Shown: positions 42,093 through 54,559 of the stretch, in pieces
How positions within the stretch are numbered: the stretch's first letter is position 1
Layout: every line of letters starts with the position of its first letter
DNA from: Paramacrobiotus metropolitanus
Taxonomy: Eukaryota > Tardigrada > Eutardigrada > Parachela > Macrobiotidae
Assembly (NCBI RefSeq): GCF_019649055.1
Contig: NW_026570311.1
Coordinates: forward strand, 186,001 to 250,000
Direction: 5' to 3'
Length of the DNA: 64,000 bases
The notes under the pieces: generated by a model
Seen by the model: the letters and a program-made list of their open reading frames with translations, nothing else
The model's database searches: none
What the model was told of the DNA's origin: nothing
Program-made: the position numbers and the translations under genes

Positions 42093-43380
42093 ATGGATTG
42101 GTCGACATTGGATACCCGAATCCACCCGTGGAACAGCGTGAACGTGTTGGGCGACGACGAGGTCTGGCGTTGTGGACGGGTCGTGGACGTAACGGACGAG
42201 GGTCTTTTCATTGACTTTCTGTGCTCCGGTCGCCGACGTGAATTATCCCCTTTCGATCGGGTCTTTCTCCATGAGGCCGGACCCGAAAATTAGCCACAGC
42301 CGCTGAGATAAAACGTGGCGCGATAGCCGAAGTCTTGATGCGTGACAGTGCATTGGGTGCGTGGACTTGGTTGCCAGTGGAACGCCATGGTCCGGTCCGC
42401 GGCCCTGGTGGTGACGACTATAAAGTGGTCGTCCTTCATCGCGGAACACCGCAGGAATGTGTGGATGTTGCTCGCAACACTCGCTTTCGCTGGAAAGCGG
42501 TCAAGGAGGGGCGGGTCCAGTGGGACATCGTTGACGATGCGTGGGAAATAGTTGAGAACCAATCATCAGTGGTGGATTCTCCCAAGAACTGCGTCAAGAA
42601 ACGGACCTTCGTCAAGCGCGCTATCCGGCTGCCGGAAGGTTATCCCGCGACACTGATTGCTGCAGCGCTGCAACAGCGTAGTACAGCAACGAACTACCGT
42701 CTTCTGAATTCTGCCCATGCGGTGTGCGTGGACGTCGTGGACGACTGTGTGATCTACATTCAGCGGCGGTCGGTCGGTGCTGAAGAGAAACCGGCACGAT
42801 GATTGTTCGAATGTATGTTGCGGTTCATGTTTATGATGACATTATCCATGCCGATATGTCGTGTTGTGACTTAGCAGACAAATCTCACCACATCTCACAA
42901 CGCGCTATTGAAATCCATCCAGTCCGAGCCGTTGGTCCAGAATTCCGGATTAAATGAATTCGCTGTAATGCCGACGGAATTGTTAAGGGAAGTCTTCTGG
43001 AATCTGGACGCTACAACGCAGACCCACTTGCGCTCGGTGTGCGGAGCATGGGACTTCCTTCTGACATGAGTTCAACGTCTTTGCGGGCCCACGTTGTTTT
43101 CGACACGGCGGCATTCAGTAGGGCCAATCTGGAAGAACACCCAATAAAAGCGTATTTTATGGCCTCCCTTCTCTTCCGTTGTCTCTCTTCGTCCACGAAA
43201 CACCTGGCTGTGGTTGATCGGCGACGCTCTCCATGGAAGAAGACGATGTTCTTGGGCTCTCTGTTCGACGATATCCGTTGATTGCGCAGCGCAATACGGA
43301 CATCCACTTAAAGGGCATCCATTTGGTCCAGAAGACGCAAGCGACTTTGTTCCAAGTCGCCAAATTATGCTCAGTGTTCG
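42093..43380 (+). pseudogene. F-box-like protein gene, frame-broken
   Basis: The ATG at 42093 opens an N-terminal module (WNSVNVLGDDEVWRCGRVVDV ... FIDFLCSGRRREL) that stops at 42291. The reading continues one frame over from about 42270 to 42802 (ALGAWTWLPVERHG ... LIAAALQQRS). After a gap that may be an intron (about 42803-42890), an F-box-like motif appears (MPTELLREVFWNLD ... LRSVCGAW, 42973-43050) and ends in a stop. The downstream part continues in further frames (VVFDTAAFSRANLEEHP, then NTDIHLKGIHLVQKTQATLF). The F-box suggests an SCF ubiquitin-ligase substrate adaptor. At least three frame breaks make it a probable pseudogene, unless small introns explain some of them. Confidence 0.6.
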
Positions 43381-44406
43381 GCCGCTCCTTTATAACTGTT
43401 ACGTAAAAAAAAGTGTTGCTTGCGTTATTGCAAAAATAATCAGCCTAACCCTAACATTCGTACACGCATACGTACAGTCACTATGCTGCATACACCCCAC
43501 CTTTCTCCTCTGTTTTAAAAACAAAGGTCAATATCCCGGTCTACCATTGAGCAGTACATCACACAGCGGTAGTTAGAGGCAATGCAGCGGTCGTTCTGGA
43601 AATTCGTAATACGGATCCTAAGGCCTAGAATAACGCTTTCGGTTGTTTATGAAACTTGGGGTCAAATCACACCGGATTGCCACGGTTAAATTAATGATAA
43701 CCTCTCCGTTCGCAACCTTTCGCAGAACCATTCACTCTGTGCACAAGCTTTTGGGACAACATTCTGTTCACAACCTTTTCGGCATTGCCTTTAAACCCAC
43801 TAACTGCGCTTATGGGCAATTGCGTTCCGGATCTGTTTTACCTTATTACTTAATGTCCGCCACACCCCTGCTGGAACGTTCAGTAAATAGCGCATAAAAT
43901 GCCACTTTTGTTGCCTCCACAAATCATTCTAGGGCATAGAAAATATCACAGTTAGCCACATAACAGGAAAAATTAAGAAGTAATCTACACTAATTTCAAA
44001 CTCACGGGCATGCAGCAGTATCGTTTGCTAATCTCAGGTTGTTTATATGTATTTTAACGTCAGCTGGAAACACTAACTGGAAAATCCTGTGGTTCGGTAA
44101 AGCAATATGCTAACTAATCGTCTTGGTATTAACAACTTCCGGATGATCTACGCACAACGTTATGAAAAATAATTCATTCACGTGAAGAACAAATTAGCGC
44201 ATCCCATGCCGTTGCCTTTATCGGATGTTGATGACATCATGCAATGTGCATCGTCTGCAGGAATAACCGGCTCCGTTACGTGAGCGCAGAGGTTAGCGTG
44301 TCACCAAAATACCATATTAGCCGATGTAGCCTGGCCAAACACGCGGTGCCAAACAGCATTATTACGCTTACATCATTTCTTGCCGTACGCTAATGAATAG
44401 TCAACA
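43381..44406. other. Intergenic region upstream of the GPCR
   Basis: No gene is seen. It includes an isolated AAAGGTCA at about 43524, one of only about three such octamers outside the large LTR element. Confidence 0.5.
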
Positions 44407-45828
44407 ATGTCTAATATAACTGCGTTGAACTCCTCCAATGTTACCGCTGCCTATGGGGCTACCTCCATCGGATGGCTGAATCATCTTCTGACCGCACTGG
44501 TCCCGCTGGCAACTGTCTATCTCATCGTGATTGTTACCGTCTTTCTCTCCAATAAACGCCTACAAACGCCCTTCAACATTTACCAAATCAACATGTGCCT
44601 TTGCTGGGTAGTGACGTTCCTGTTGAAATGCGCCACCCTGGTCAACGTACAGATTAACGGACCCTCGACAGGAACCAGTGTTGCATGGTGTGCCACGCGG
44701 ATATTATACCTGTGGATTGGTGATCCGCTGGGCGCCTCGGGACACTATCTGCTTTCGCTCAACCGCATCTGGGCAGTGACCTTTCCTGTTCACTATCGCG
44801 CTCGTCATACCAAACGGGTGGCGATTATCGCCTGCGTTGCTCAGCATGTTGTTCTGTATGCCACACGCCTGCCGCATTTTATCTTGACCATCAGCGAACG
44901 TGTTGGAGGTAACGGGAAACCCTGTATCATGCCGGTTAATATTTTTCCGAGGCTAGTGTCGTTTGTCCAAAATATTTCCCTGGTCGGGGTTGTGATCGTA
45001 TTTGGAGCAGTACCATACATCTTCGTCCTGCGAGTAATTAGGCGACGACATGTGGCTCCAGTCGACCACGGTGCGTTGTGTTATAAGACTGCCAATAACT
45101 TAATTTTCAGGTAATTTTTTGTTAGTTCTGTTGTGGTTCTCTTCAGCATGTTTATAATGATTGAAATGCTTCGTTATTTCAAAACTGTATAAATTCTCTT
45201 GATTTAATTTTGCTCGAGATCCTTTTTTTAAAACCATGCTGCTTTTACGCAGACTCGAACACGAAAGCGACTTTTGCGCACGATACTTGACTTAAAATTT
45301 TGCCACTTTTAGTTTGCCTTGCCTTATGTTGGTTTCCTAGCGTTGCCAACCGAAACGGTTTTCAGGACAGTGTGTACCAACCAAGAGTTTAAAATGAAAT
45401 CAAACAATATGACAACGCTTGTCAGAAAAAGTAAGCGATAGTTTCAATAAATATAAACGGAATCGAGACCAATTAAATGCGCTGCACTTTATTCAAAAAA
45501 ATATTGTCCGTTGCAGGACCGGAACCGGGGAGGACGGGCAAAGCACTGGCAGCCGGCACAAACACGGTGTTCCTGGCCTCTACGGCCATTACTTTTGTTG
45601 TCTGGACTTTTCTGTTTATTACGGTGAACATCTTCCCCAACTGGACGCTTCTAACGGATATCGGTCGATTATTTGGCAAACTGAACTGTGTACTGGACGC
45701 GACGGTATTTGTCTTCTGTGCTCCGGCGACGAGGAAAATTTTCTTAGCCAAGCTGGGGTGTGGCAATCGGAAAGAGGAGAATCTCAGTATCCAACTGAAA
45801 AGCACAGCGACACCGCGGGATATTTGAT
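44407..45828 (+). CDS. Rhodopsin-like G protein-coupled receptor
   Basis: Two exons. Exon 1 runs from 44407 to about 45070 (donor GTGCGT gives the correct phase; an alternative at 45112 does not). Exon 2 is 45517-45828, after a GTTGCAG acceptor. The N-terminus has three N-glycosylation sites (NIT, NSS, NVT). Exon 1 encodes TM1-5 and exon 2 encodes TM6 (FLASTAITFVVWTFLFITV) and TM7. The DRY position reads NRIW (SLNRIWAVTFPVHY). A Cys at the start of TM3 (AWCATRIL) and one in the second extracellular loop (GKPCIMP) could form the usual disulphide. NPxxY in TM7 is not standard. It is an orphan family A-like receptor, probably lineage-specific; I cannot name a ligand. Confidence 0.8.
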
Positions 45829-46430
45829 TGATGTTATTAGAAGAACATGACATGATTATTAAAGATTCAATTACGCGATCGGTCTTTTTGTACTGGTAAA
45901 ACCCCACATAACATTCTACTTTACTTTCCAAGAAAAACGCCTATTAGCAGGTTATAATTGAAAATGTAATAGTAGAAGTCTATATGCTATGATTTGCCAG
46001 AAGCGCCATGTGTCACAAGGAAGATATAACAGCCCCTTGTAAATGTGGATAAATGAGCATTAGCGAAGTGTCTCCGGGCAACGGTTTTTCTTGGAAATGT
46101 AATTCGTTAATGGAAGTCCTAATTAATGGAATTTAAATTTGTTAAGGGATTATTTAACCGTAAACTGCATAGTAAAGGTTGTTTTTTTTTACCTTTCCTG
46201 AAATATTTATGGCCCCCTGGGGGTCGGGGGCGTCTTCACTATAGTTAAGCGTAGTTTGAAATTTCGCTAAAAATCAATGGTAAAATAATTCTTGTCAATA
46301 AATTTTATATGTGCACTGGAGGCTGCTATCGCTTTTCCAGCAAATGAAAGTGTTGCCATGAAACAATAATAAAGGTCAGTCGGATATTACGAAATTATTG
46401 ACAGATTATATAGCCACACTCCGTGTAGCT
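45829..46430. other. Intergenic region
   Basis: No gene is seen. There is a short GC-rich palindromic run (CCCCCTGGGGGTCGGGGGCG) at about 46212 in otherwise AT-rich DNA. Confidence 0.4.
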
Positions 46431-46433
46431 AAA

Positions 46434-46972
46434 TGGATGGATCTTCGGATTTTGAAAGATAGTCTACATCGAGCGCGGTTTGGATTTGGATGGGTGACCA
46501 CTGTGAGTTCAGGCTGCGAGTGCATGGCCCGCAAGGCTGTGTGCGACATGGTTAGTCGGCATCCGCGCTGACCGTACTGAGTGGCGTGTGCGCTTCTTCG
46601 ACGCCTGGGCTTAAACGGATCCTCCATGGTTCAACTCGCTCGTCGCATCAGGATAAAGCACCGGCGCTCCATTCCTCATTCAACTACGGATACGGCCGAA
46701 CGATACGGATCTTGGTGTCTATAGCGTTTAGTCTGCGTGCTTTATACACGTTTATGTCAATGCTTAGCCACTGTCAAGTGTGCCAGTGTATGGGTCTAAT
46801 AATGCTTACAATTCTGAGCTGTGTTGTATCATATGCCTTCTGTAGCGGAGTTTGATAATGAGCGTGTGTTGTGTTGGGCCAGGTTTAAATTCCCATGCTG
46901 TGTATGCAAAATACAGCAGGTTAATGGGTTACCTGCTACCGAGATGAAACTATTAAACTATTAAACTATTGA
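46434..46972 (+). mobile_element. SINE candidate with 5S rRNA-like head
   Basis: Around 46470-46500 the sequence GAGCGCGGTTTGGATTTGG followed by ATGGGTGACC resembles the 3' half of 5S rRNA (the internal control region end and GGATGGGTGACC). The unit ends in a short tandem tail of AAACTATT (three copies, about 46947-46970). A 5S-like head and a simple-repeat tail together suggest a 5S-derived (SINE3-like) retroposon. The 5' half of 5S is not recognisable, so confidence is limited. Confidence 0.4.
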
Positions 46973-47037
46973 AGTAGCGTAAGTTCAGTATATTGATGTC
47001 AACAATAATCAAAGCTAAAGTCAGCAAAAGATGAAAA

Positions 47038-48702
47038 ATGTTGAAAGTCGGTGACACTTTTGACGATTACGAAAGCGCTATAAATTCTTTAAAAGAGTAC
47101 GAAAAAGCGACTTTCTTGGTATTCGTAAAAAGTCGAAATTTTGAAAGGCTTTCAATAAATCATCCGTGTCACAACGACTTAAAATTTAGCTGGATAAAGT
47201 TTGTATGTAAACGTCATGAGAAGTGGCGCAGTCATCGGAAAGACTGCAGTTGAATGCAGGAAGGTTCAAACAACGGTAAAACTTGACTGTCCGGCATTTG
47301 TCAAGTTCAAGCTAATCAAGAATGTCATCCACGCAGTAACCGTTGCTGGGGCATCGGATCACAATCATGCAGTCGAAGAATCTGTGTGGAATTTTTATCC
47401 GGAAAACAGAAAGCTAGCGGACGAAGAGAAAAAAGAGATAGATGGTCTTCTCAACTGTGGTGTCCAACGGGCGACTGCTTGCAAAAAAAATAAATGAACA
47501 GCGTTGGAAGTCTGGTGTAAGCGGCCAGTTGAGAACAAAAGATATTCATAATTATGCTGCAGTAACGCAAAGGAAAGTGAAAGGTAACAAACCGGAAGGG
47601 CAAATACTGGAAGAATATCTCCAAAAAGTTGTGGAAGAGAATCCCCATACCGACATCTTGACAGTTACTCATCAAACAAATTCCACTGACCGGACTTTGG
47701 ACATTCTCTACATTCAAACTGGTGGAATGAAGAAGGTTTTCTGCAAGCTCGGTCAAGCTCTTTTCATGGATAGCACCTACTGGCTCAATTGTGAGCTTTT
47801 TTGTTTGTATTGGAAGTCTCCTTCCACTTTTACAGTTGCACATACCAATATACCATTGTCTTAATTTGGAAAGTCTAGTACAGAGTGTACAGAGTTCGGG
47901 CACAATTTTGTACTTATTTCTGTAAACATAACATGTGGGAGTACTGTATGCGACCGTGTATATGACAGACCCAACATACCAGGTTCAGACTTTTCTCAAA
48001 AACTAATAATGGCAACTGGGTATTTACTTTTCTGGGTATTCACCTAAATGATAGAAACACGTAAAATGTGCAGTAGTGCGAATTACAGGAACGGCGGCAA
48101 CAGTAGAAGATTTCATTTCTATTTCAAAACATTTTATATAACTCCCGATTTTCTATTTCTTACAAGTTTGGCTACCGTTGTATGTTTCAGTATACTGGTG
48201 GAAGACGAAAACGGTTACGGGCAGCCTGTAGCGATGGCACTTCTACGCGATGAAAAGAAAAACACGTTGGAAGGGCTGTTCGAAATATTCAAGGAAAGAA
48301 ATAATGACAGTGTCGAGGGTATTCAATGTATCTTTGTGGTTAAAGACTTTGCACAAATTGCCGCCCTGGAAAAATCGTTTCCTGCAGCGCCTGTATTATT
48401 GCGTGCTTTTCACACCATGAAAGCTTGGAAGACAAAAATAGCAACGCAAAAACTGTCTCAGACCGAGAAAAAGGAGCTACTCGCTTAATTTAAGCGTGTG
48501 CTGCATGCCGACAGCATGAACCGGTTGGAGGAAGAAGAACGCGAATTGGAGATACTCCTGCCGGACGCAATGGCAGAATATTACTCAAAACACTGGAAGT
48601 CTAGGATAAACATGTGGGCATTTGCTTATCAAAAAAGTATTTTGGCTTTTGGTAACCGTACAACGAATCGCATCGAGCGCTTTTTCCTCATGGTTAAGTC
48701 AG
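47038..48702 (+). pseudogene. MULE/ZSWIM-type transposase, N-terminal and catalytic part
   Basis: It begins with a domain like the ZSWIM N-terminus (LKVGDTFDDYESAINSLKEY), then a FLYWCH-like patch (CPAFVKFK ... DHNH) one frame over, then a long frame to the MULE core (LFMDSTYW). An intron of about 390 bp (GTGAGC donor about 47801, TTTCAG acceptor about 48191) seems to split the core. Beyond it come VEDENGYGQPVAMALLRDE, a VKDFAQIAALEKSF block and a FHTMKAW helix. TAA at 48486-48488 interrupts the same frame. The gene is then cut at 48702 by an LTR element and resumes at 53009. Several frame breaks and the stop show decay. The parent was a Mutator-like DDE transposase or a domesticated relative. 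Confidence 0.7.
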
Positions 48703-48887
48703 TGTAACGGGGGATTCCTGTCTCATGTATTAGTATGCACCAGTATGCGCTTGGTTGTCCCGCATCTTGTGTTTCCTGTTCCTGTACGAACGGTTCAGTA
48801 TATATAGCGTTGAATTTTTTGTGGTACCTTCAGTCGTTGGGTTTGCAATATTTCGAGCAGTATCAGCTGGTTCCGTTGCCCGTTATA
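48703..48887 (+). repeat. 5' LTR of element 2
   Basis: 185 bp, with TATATATAG near position 88 as a possible TATA box. Confidence 0.9.
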
Positions 48888-49180
48888 TTGGAGTCGCATA
48901 TCGAGAACGAAATCTTTTTCCAAGTCGACAGTTTCAGTGCCCTTTTAACTTTTACCACCGCTACCCCTCCGCCTCCCTGTTCCAACAGCCAACAGGTATG
49001 TCCCTATGTATCACGTCCAATTTTTCTCCAAAAACAATTTTGACTGCTACAGAATTGCATTTTCGAAATCCATAACGCGCTCTTTTTAGAAGTAATTTAT
49101 CCAGCGATTTCCTAGCCAACTTTACGCAGTTAACAGGCTAATTGTAATTGATAATTACTAATTACCAGCAAGTCAGTATC

Positions 49181-50389
49181 ATGGCTCTAGACCCCCAAGC
49201 ACTGCAGAATATTCTGAACTCCGTTAATGCCGCTGCTGCTCAGCAGAATGCCGTATACAGCAAAGTCTGCAGAATAACGCTATTTCAAATCAGAATTTAC
49301 TAAATTTTTTGAATAATCAAAATGCCGGCGCAGTCACCCGTATGACATCTCTCGAATTAGGTTATTTGTCGAAGTTTGGTGGTTTTTCCTATGAAGATGG
49401 CCCATGACTTCTTAACACAGTTTGAGACAATGGCCGTTGCTAATAATTTCACAGCAGCTGACAGAACCCGACATTTTGCGCTCTGTTTGCTGAATAACGC
49501 TCTCCGCTGGTACACCGCAGAACCAGCAGGTATCGCATGGCCAGACCTTCGATCTAATTTTTTAACAGCTATCGGAAAAACTCGTTTCAAACTTGATCTT
49601 ATGAATGAAAGTTGCCGTACATTAGCATTTACAGATCCTCGTACTTTTGTCCATCGTGTTCTTGATTACGTGGACGCCAGTAATCCGGCAGCTACCGAAG
49701 CAGAAAAAACAGTTCGTCTCTTTGAAGCCTTGCCCCCTGAATTTAGACCAGCATTCGTGACTAACAGCCCCAGAACAGTAACCGACTTTGTTAATCGTTT
49801 ACTTGATGTGTCCGTTAAACAGCAATACAAGCTCGCTCTGCAGAATGGAAATTCGCCATATCCACTGTTTAACAATGTCGCAGGTCAGTCAAATCTCTTG
49901 TCGCCACACAGCTCGCCGACAGCGCCCAGGTCTAATCAGATAGAGATTGTCGCTCATAACCTAATGAAAGGTTTGGATGACAGAATGAAGCATCTTGCTG
50001 AACAAATAAAGTGTTCACAGGAAAATAACGAATCAGAGGGCAGTTATGTTCTTTCTCAGAACTACTTAACGGGTAATGCGAACCGGTCAACCCTTCGACT
50101 CGCCGATGCGCCGCCAGGCCAGGTTAATGGATCTTTTAATTGCGGTAACTACGATCATCTTTCGTATGCTTGCCCGTTTGGAGGTGGCCACTCTATCCAG
50201 GCACAGTATGCACAGGCAGAACAAGATTCTGAAGATCGTTATCCGATGTCATTCGGTGTAGCACAGCATCCGCCAACGACACAGCAACTTTCACCCGGTA
50301 AATTACCATCTCAGGCGCAACAGTTTAGGTCTGCAAAATCTCAGGACACCGGTAGTGCACAATCGGCGTATTCGAGATGGCAGATTTAA
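49181..50389 (+). pseudogene. gag of element 2, decayed
   Basis: The ATG at 49181 opens MALDPQALQNILNSV, which soon stops (about 49301). Coding continues in a second frame (MTSLELGYLSKFGGFSYEDG, about 49341-49405) and then in a long frame to 50389 holding a retrotransposon Gag core (HDFLTQFETMAVANNF ... ALRWYTAEP ... FRPAFV). A zinc-knuckle-like motif CGNYDHLSYAC near 50136-50172 lacks its first Cys, which is replaced by Ser. The product is therefore probably non-functional. Confidence 0.78.
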
Positions 50390-52823
50390 TATTTCGGTTC
50401 TGAGTGTTGTTTGTATTTTGATGTTTGGTTTTGTAAACTAATGTGCTTTTGAAAATTTTATACGTAATTTAGTATTGGGTTTAATAATTATTGATGCCTG
50501 CCCGTTGATTTTGAAGGCTGCAGCAGTATTTATTGTTATTGAGGAGAGGGCAGATGAGTGAGAAAATTTCTTAAGTTGACAGCGCTGATTCGCTGAATAT
50601 TTGATTTGTTTGATGATGGCCAGATGTGAAAATCCTCGCGATGGTAACGGTAATGGTTATTGTCAATTTAATGCGCAGAAATGGATTTTGAGATATATTT
50701 AAATTGTTATTGCACATGCCCAGCTCAGCTTAAATCTTATCTATCATTAATTCCCGCCGCTGGTTCGGCTAATGACATAAAATGCCAGATGTTATCGTCT
50801 CGTTCTGGGCAGTGAGAGATCGTTAATGTCAACTTAAATTATAAAATTTTGAATAAAATCGTCAAATTCCAGATGTGCTGCCATTAAAAGTTAAAAATAA
50901 ATTCCAGCTTTTCGATTCCAGCGAAAATAAGATCATAAATTTTAATGTCAGCGTTCACAACACATGGCGGCATACTTGGCGCAAAAATATAAATACATAT
51001 ACTGATATACTTATCCAAAATTCCACTTAACGGGTACGGTACTGTTTGCAACGGCAATATGCGCATTGATTTTGGGTAATAAACAATTATAAATGTTCGC
51101 ATCGACTGTAAATAAATTAATTGACTGGTTCAATTTTAAGGTTATGCAAAGGTTATGGTAACAATAGTGCGCGCAATAATTTAAATAATAATTCCGTCGA
51201 ACAGAAGCCGCAGCTTGGTCACCCTTGTATACCACGGCAGCTCAGGTAAGTATTTGGGCTGAATTGATTAACGCTAATCACATAAAATGAAATTGAAGAA
51301 GATCAGCAACAATTTATGAAAAAGACTTTGCACGAGCATCAACCTATTTATAATCGCTCATAAACGGGAGCGTGCTATAAACGCCCACCCTTGTTTTGTC
51401 GCGTGGTAATCTTATGCTAGATCATACAGACGGGCCACAGCTATAAACGCTTGCCCTTGTCCGTGCCCTCTGTCTTTATTGTAATTGTAGTGTCATCCAG
51501 GTGCGCCTATAAACGGTCCCTGTTGGTCTGATTACAGTAAATTATAGCCCTCAAAATCCTAGTTTTTTAATGAGTGACATGTCAACAAGTCATGCAACTC
51601 GAGAAAATAAAACAATCGCTCCATGCAGAACAATAAACAGCTGCTGGGATTTTCGAGTTCGCCTGTTGGTAGTCTACCATCATCACCGCTGCACAGTGCT
51701 TCTGACGGTAAGTATTTTGTTTATTTTAAAACGTAAAATTTGTTTTTAAAAAAAAAATTGTATGGTTCGTGCGCATATCGCGGTATTGGAAAGATGGGCG
51801 TCCCTTCCATAGTTCGGGCATAACAAAGTTTTGTTCTGAAGTTATGCATTGTCAGATGTTGTTCTGCTGATATTTTTGGGCTTGACTTTGACTCTGCAGA
51901 TAAATTTTCATAAAGCCGCAGATGGCAACAGTATCATTATCGACTCGCTTTTTAAAGTTTTTTGTACTTGTCTCGTCAATGTATATGTCATAGTTTAAAA
52001 GCGGAAATGATTTACAGTAACTGCAGAACAGCAATTTTTACAGAGAGTAGTGCCCTTTCCGTAATATTAACGGTCTGCATCTTTTGGTATGTCCTGCCAC
52101 TCATAATATTATTAGCAGCCACACGCCTGTCACATCTTGTCCCGCCTTTGTCTCTCACTTTTCCATCCGCATTGTCACCTTATCTCGCTCCAGCTATTGT
52201 ACATTAATGAGTCATCCTCGCATTATTACGCCATACAATGTTATGCACTTTATTGCCCGAAAGATTTTCGCGAAGTTTTTTTTTTGAGATTTTTTTTCTG
52301 GATTCGTGCAATTTGAATATTCAGTTTTGTATTTGCGGCAATTTTCAACGATTAAATGCTTAATTTAAATTAACGCGTTAATTAAAAATTTCAAAAATAT
52401 GTGTAAACATAAGTAGGGTTGCGTCAATGTGTGTTCACGTTTTCAGAACCAGAAGTGTGTAACGTTTTGCTACTGTTGTACCGACGTCATGCACATCGAT
52501 ATTGCACTTACTTTCCCAAGACCAGCATGAACTCGGATGTCGCATATCTGTGTGGAATAAGTGGTCATTCTTCAACGTTGGATGGATTGACTTTACCGGG
52601 CGAATACAACAACCAAGTACCTACGTGGAACGCTTCGGATTTTACCTGCCATATTTAATCCTAATTTGATAATAATGTTTCGCACTAAATCTACGTTTTG
52701 TACTCCCAAAAAAATCTGATTGTGATTTCTCTTATGTTTTTGCAAGCTTTGAATTTTCTTTTGTTTATGTTTTTTGCTTGTTTTTCCTGAAAACATTCTG
52801 TTTTCAGTTTGGTAAGAGGGGAG
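50390..52823. other. Noncoding 3' part of element 2
   Basis: 2.4 kb without pol or any recognised ORF. Three GCTATAAACG-type motifs with GC-rich followers occur at about 51374, 51442 and 51508. The end is the purine tract and 3' LTR. Confidence 0.55.
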
Positions 52824-53008
52824 TGTAACGGGGGATTCCTGTCTCATGTATTAGTATGTACGAGTATGTGCTTGGTTGTACCGCCTTTTGTGTTTCCTGT
52901 TCCTGTACGAGCGGTTCAGTATATATAGCGTTGTATTTCCTGTGGTATCTTCAGTCGTTGGGTTAGCAATATTTCGAGCAGTATCAGCCGGTTCCGTTGC
53001 CCGTTATA
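52824..53008 (+). repeat. 3' LTR of element 2
   Basis: 185 bp, directly preceded by AAGAGGGGAG (polypurine tract) and followed by the TCAG target duplication. Confidence 0.9.
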
Positions 53009-53479
53009 TCAGCGTTTCGGAATACCGGAAGATCGGTGTGGACGCGCTACCATTTAAAAGATTGTGTGGAGATTATTCTATGAGTAGTCTCGCATAAACT
53101 TGAAGTTGCCAAGTGCGAAGGATATGTGAACAAGGAAAAGGCCCTTGTGTTGCATGGTTTTCCTTCGATTCAGTATGCCGAAAGCGTTAGGCGTTCGCTT
53201 ACTAAAATTGCAGCCCTTATCGTGCAAAAGCAATTCACGCTAATGGGAGCCGAGACGTACGAAGTCTTGCCGAGTACTGTCGATAAGTGGAGTGTTACAA
53301 ACACTACCAGGATAGAGCATCGTACATACGAACTAATAAAGTACGAACGAAAGGTATACGTGCTCGTGTTATACAAAATGCAAATTTGGTTTGCCTTGCC
53401 GGCATATTCTTTATTTACGAAAGGTCGGCCAAATGAGGGAGGCCGGTTTAAAACGTTTAACAAAAAGAACCTGAAGTGA
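53009..53479 (+). pseudogene. MULE/ZSWIM transposase, C-terminal part
   Basis: Transposase sequence resumes after the TCAG duplication. The frame 53126-53479 holds a helical block and then a stretch (YKMQIWFALPAYSLF) laid out like a SWIM zinc finger but without the expected Cys and His residues. It belongs with 47038-48702. Confidence 0.5.
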
Positions 53480-54559
53480 ATGCAAAAAACTGGGAGTACT
53501 GCAATGTCGAGTAGATTGGATTCTAGATATTTTAATTTTCCCGTACTCTGGATATTCCGATGCTAAATTAACAATAAAACTACGTCAATTTCGCGCAAAG
53601 CAAGATTTGCCTATGTCGGGGCTGTTTTGTTTGCTGGAATGATGGTCGCTCAAAGTGGCCACCGTTAATTAAGAATTTTACGACCGATTTTTTTCTGGTT
53701 GTTTTCTGTACTTAGTTCAGCATAACGAACTCTATACGAAATACTGGGAATTTTTAATACTGGTACGTATACATAGTACTTAGTATGTACTAGTACGTAG
53801 TAAACAACATAAGCATTAATTAACGTCACTTAAAAGGAGGTTACAGTAAAAGTATTTCCTCAATTCTTATGTTTCTTGGTATTGCATTGCTTTTTTAAAT
53901 CTAAACATGTAAAAGCTGTTCTTAAGGTTACAGACTGCATTCACAAAACAGGAGACAAAAGTTTTCTGAGAACGGATTCGGAATTATTGAGTCCGATTTA
54001 CCTAATAAAAATAGTTTAAAAGCGAAAACTTGATTCCCCCTTGAATTTGAATACGACTGCTTGAGTGCTGAGAACGGCGGGTCCATTTTACTTTACCACG
54101 TCTCGCTTTTTTAAAAGTCACAAAGTTCTTAACTAATTACAAAACCTATTTTTCAAAAGTTGAGAACGCTAGTAGTTCATTTATGTTTAAAAAGCCAGTC
54201 AAACAAAAAAGTGAAAGAAAAACTCATTGGCGACGCGGGAAATTACTCGGAATATTGCCTTATTACTGAACATACTGTCCCACTTTTCTGCCTTTGCGAG
54301 TAGTAATCGTAAGTTAGTATGTAAAATAAAAATTGGAGAACACAGTAATGTGGAAGAAAATAAAACATAGAAAACATAATAAAAAAAAGGTATGAGAGTT
54401 GTCACTCGAACAAACAAGGGGTGGCCGAATGCTACCCGAAGAAAATAAATGTAGCCCAAATCTAACGCAGTCAAAGTAATCAACAGAGTAACTGTTTTGC
54501 TGCGTATGAAAGTGTGTAATTAATATTACTTACAATACTGCACGATATAATGAGAAAAA
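53480..54559. other. Intergenic, upstream of the primase
   Basis: AT-rich DNA with no supported gene. A palindromic GTACTTAGTATGTACTAGTAC stretch lies near 53775. Confidence 0.4.

Larger units (their letters stand above)
48703..53008 (+). mobile_element. Second LTR retrotransposon, 4.3 kb, non-autonomous
   Basis: 185-bp LTRs at 48703-48887 and 52824-53008 start TGTAACGGGGGATTCC and end CCGTTATA. TCAG flanks both sides (48699-48702 and 53009-53012) as a 4-bp target duplication. A candidate primer site TGGAGTCGCATATCGAG starts at 48889, and a purine tract AAGAGGGGAG directly precedes the 3' LTR. The LTRs differ at about 13 of 185 positions (7%), so this insertion is much older than the giant element. 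Only a decayed gag is present; there is no pol. Confidence 0.9.

Noticed and set aside
43524-43531. Isolated AAAGGTCA outside the element (others at about 44777 in the GPCR and 46373)
   Set aside because: About three in 40 kb is close to chance; they serve as the background for the element's enrichment.
45419-45850. Alternative frame over GPCR exon 2
   Set aside because: It lacks membrane segments; the other frame gives TM6 and TM7 and splices in phase from 45070.
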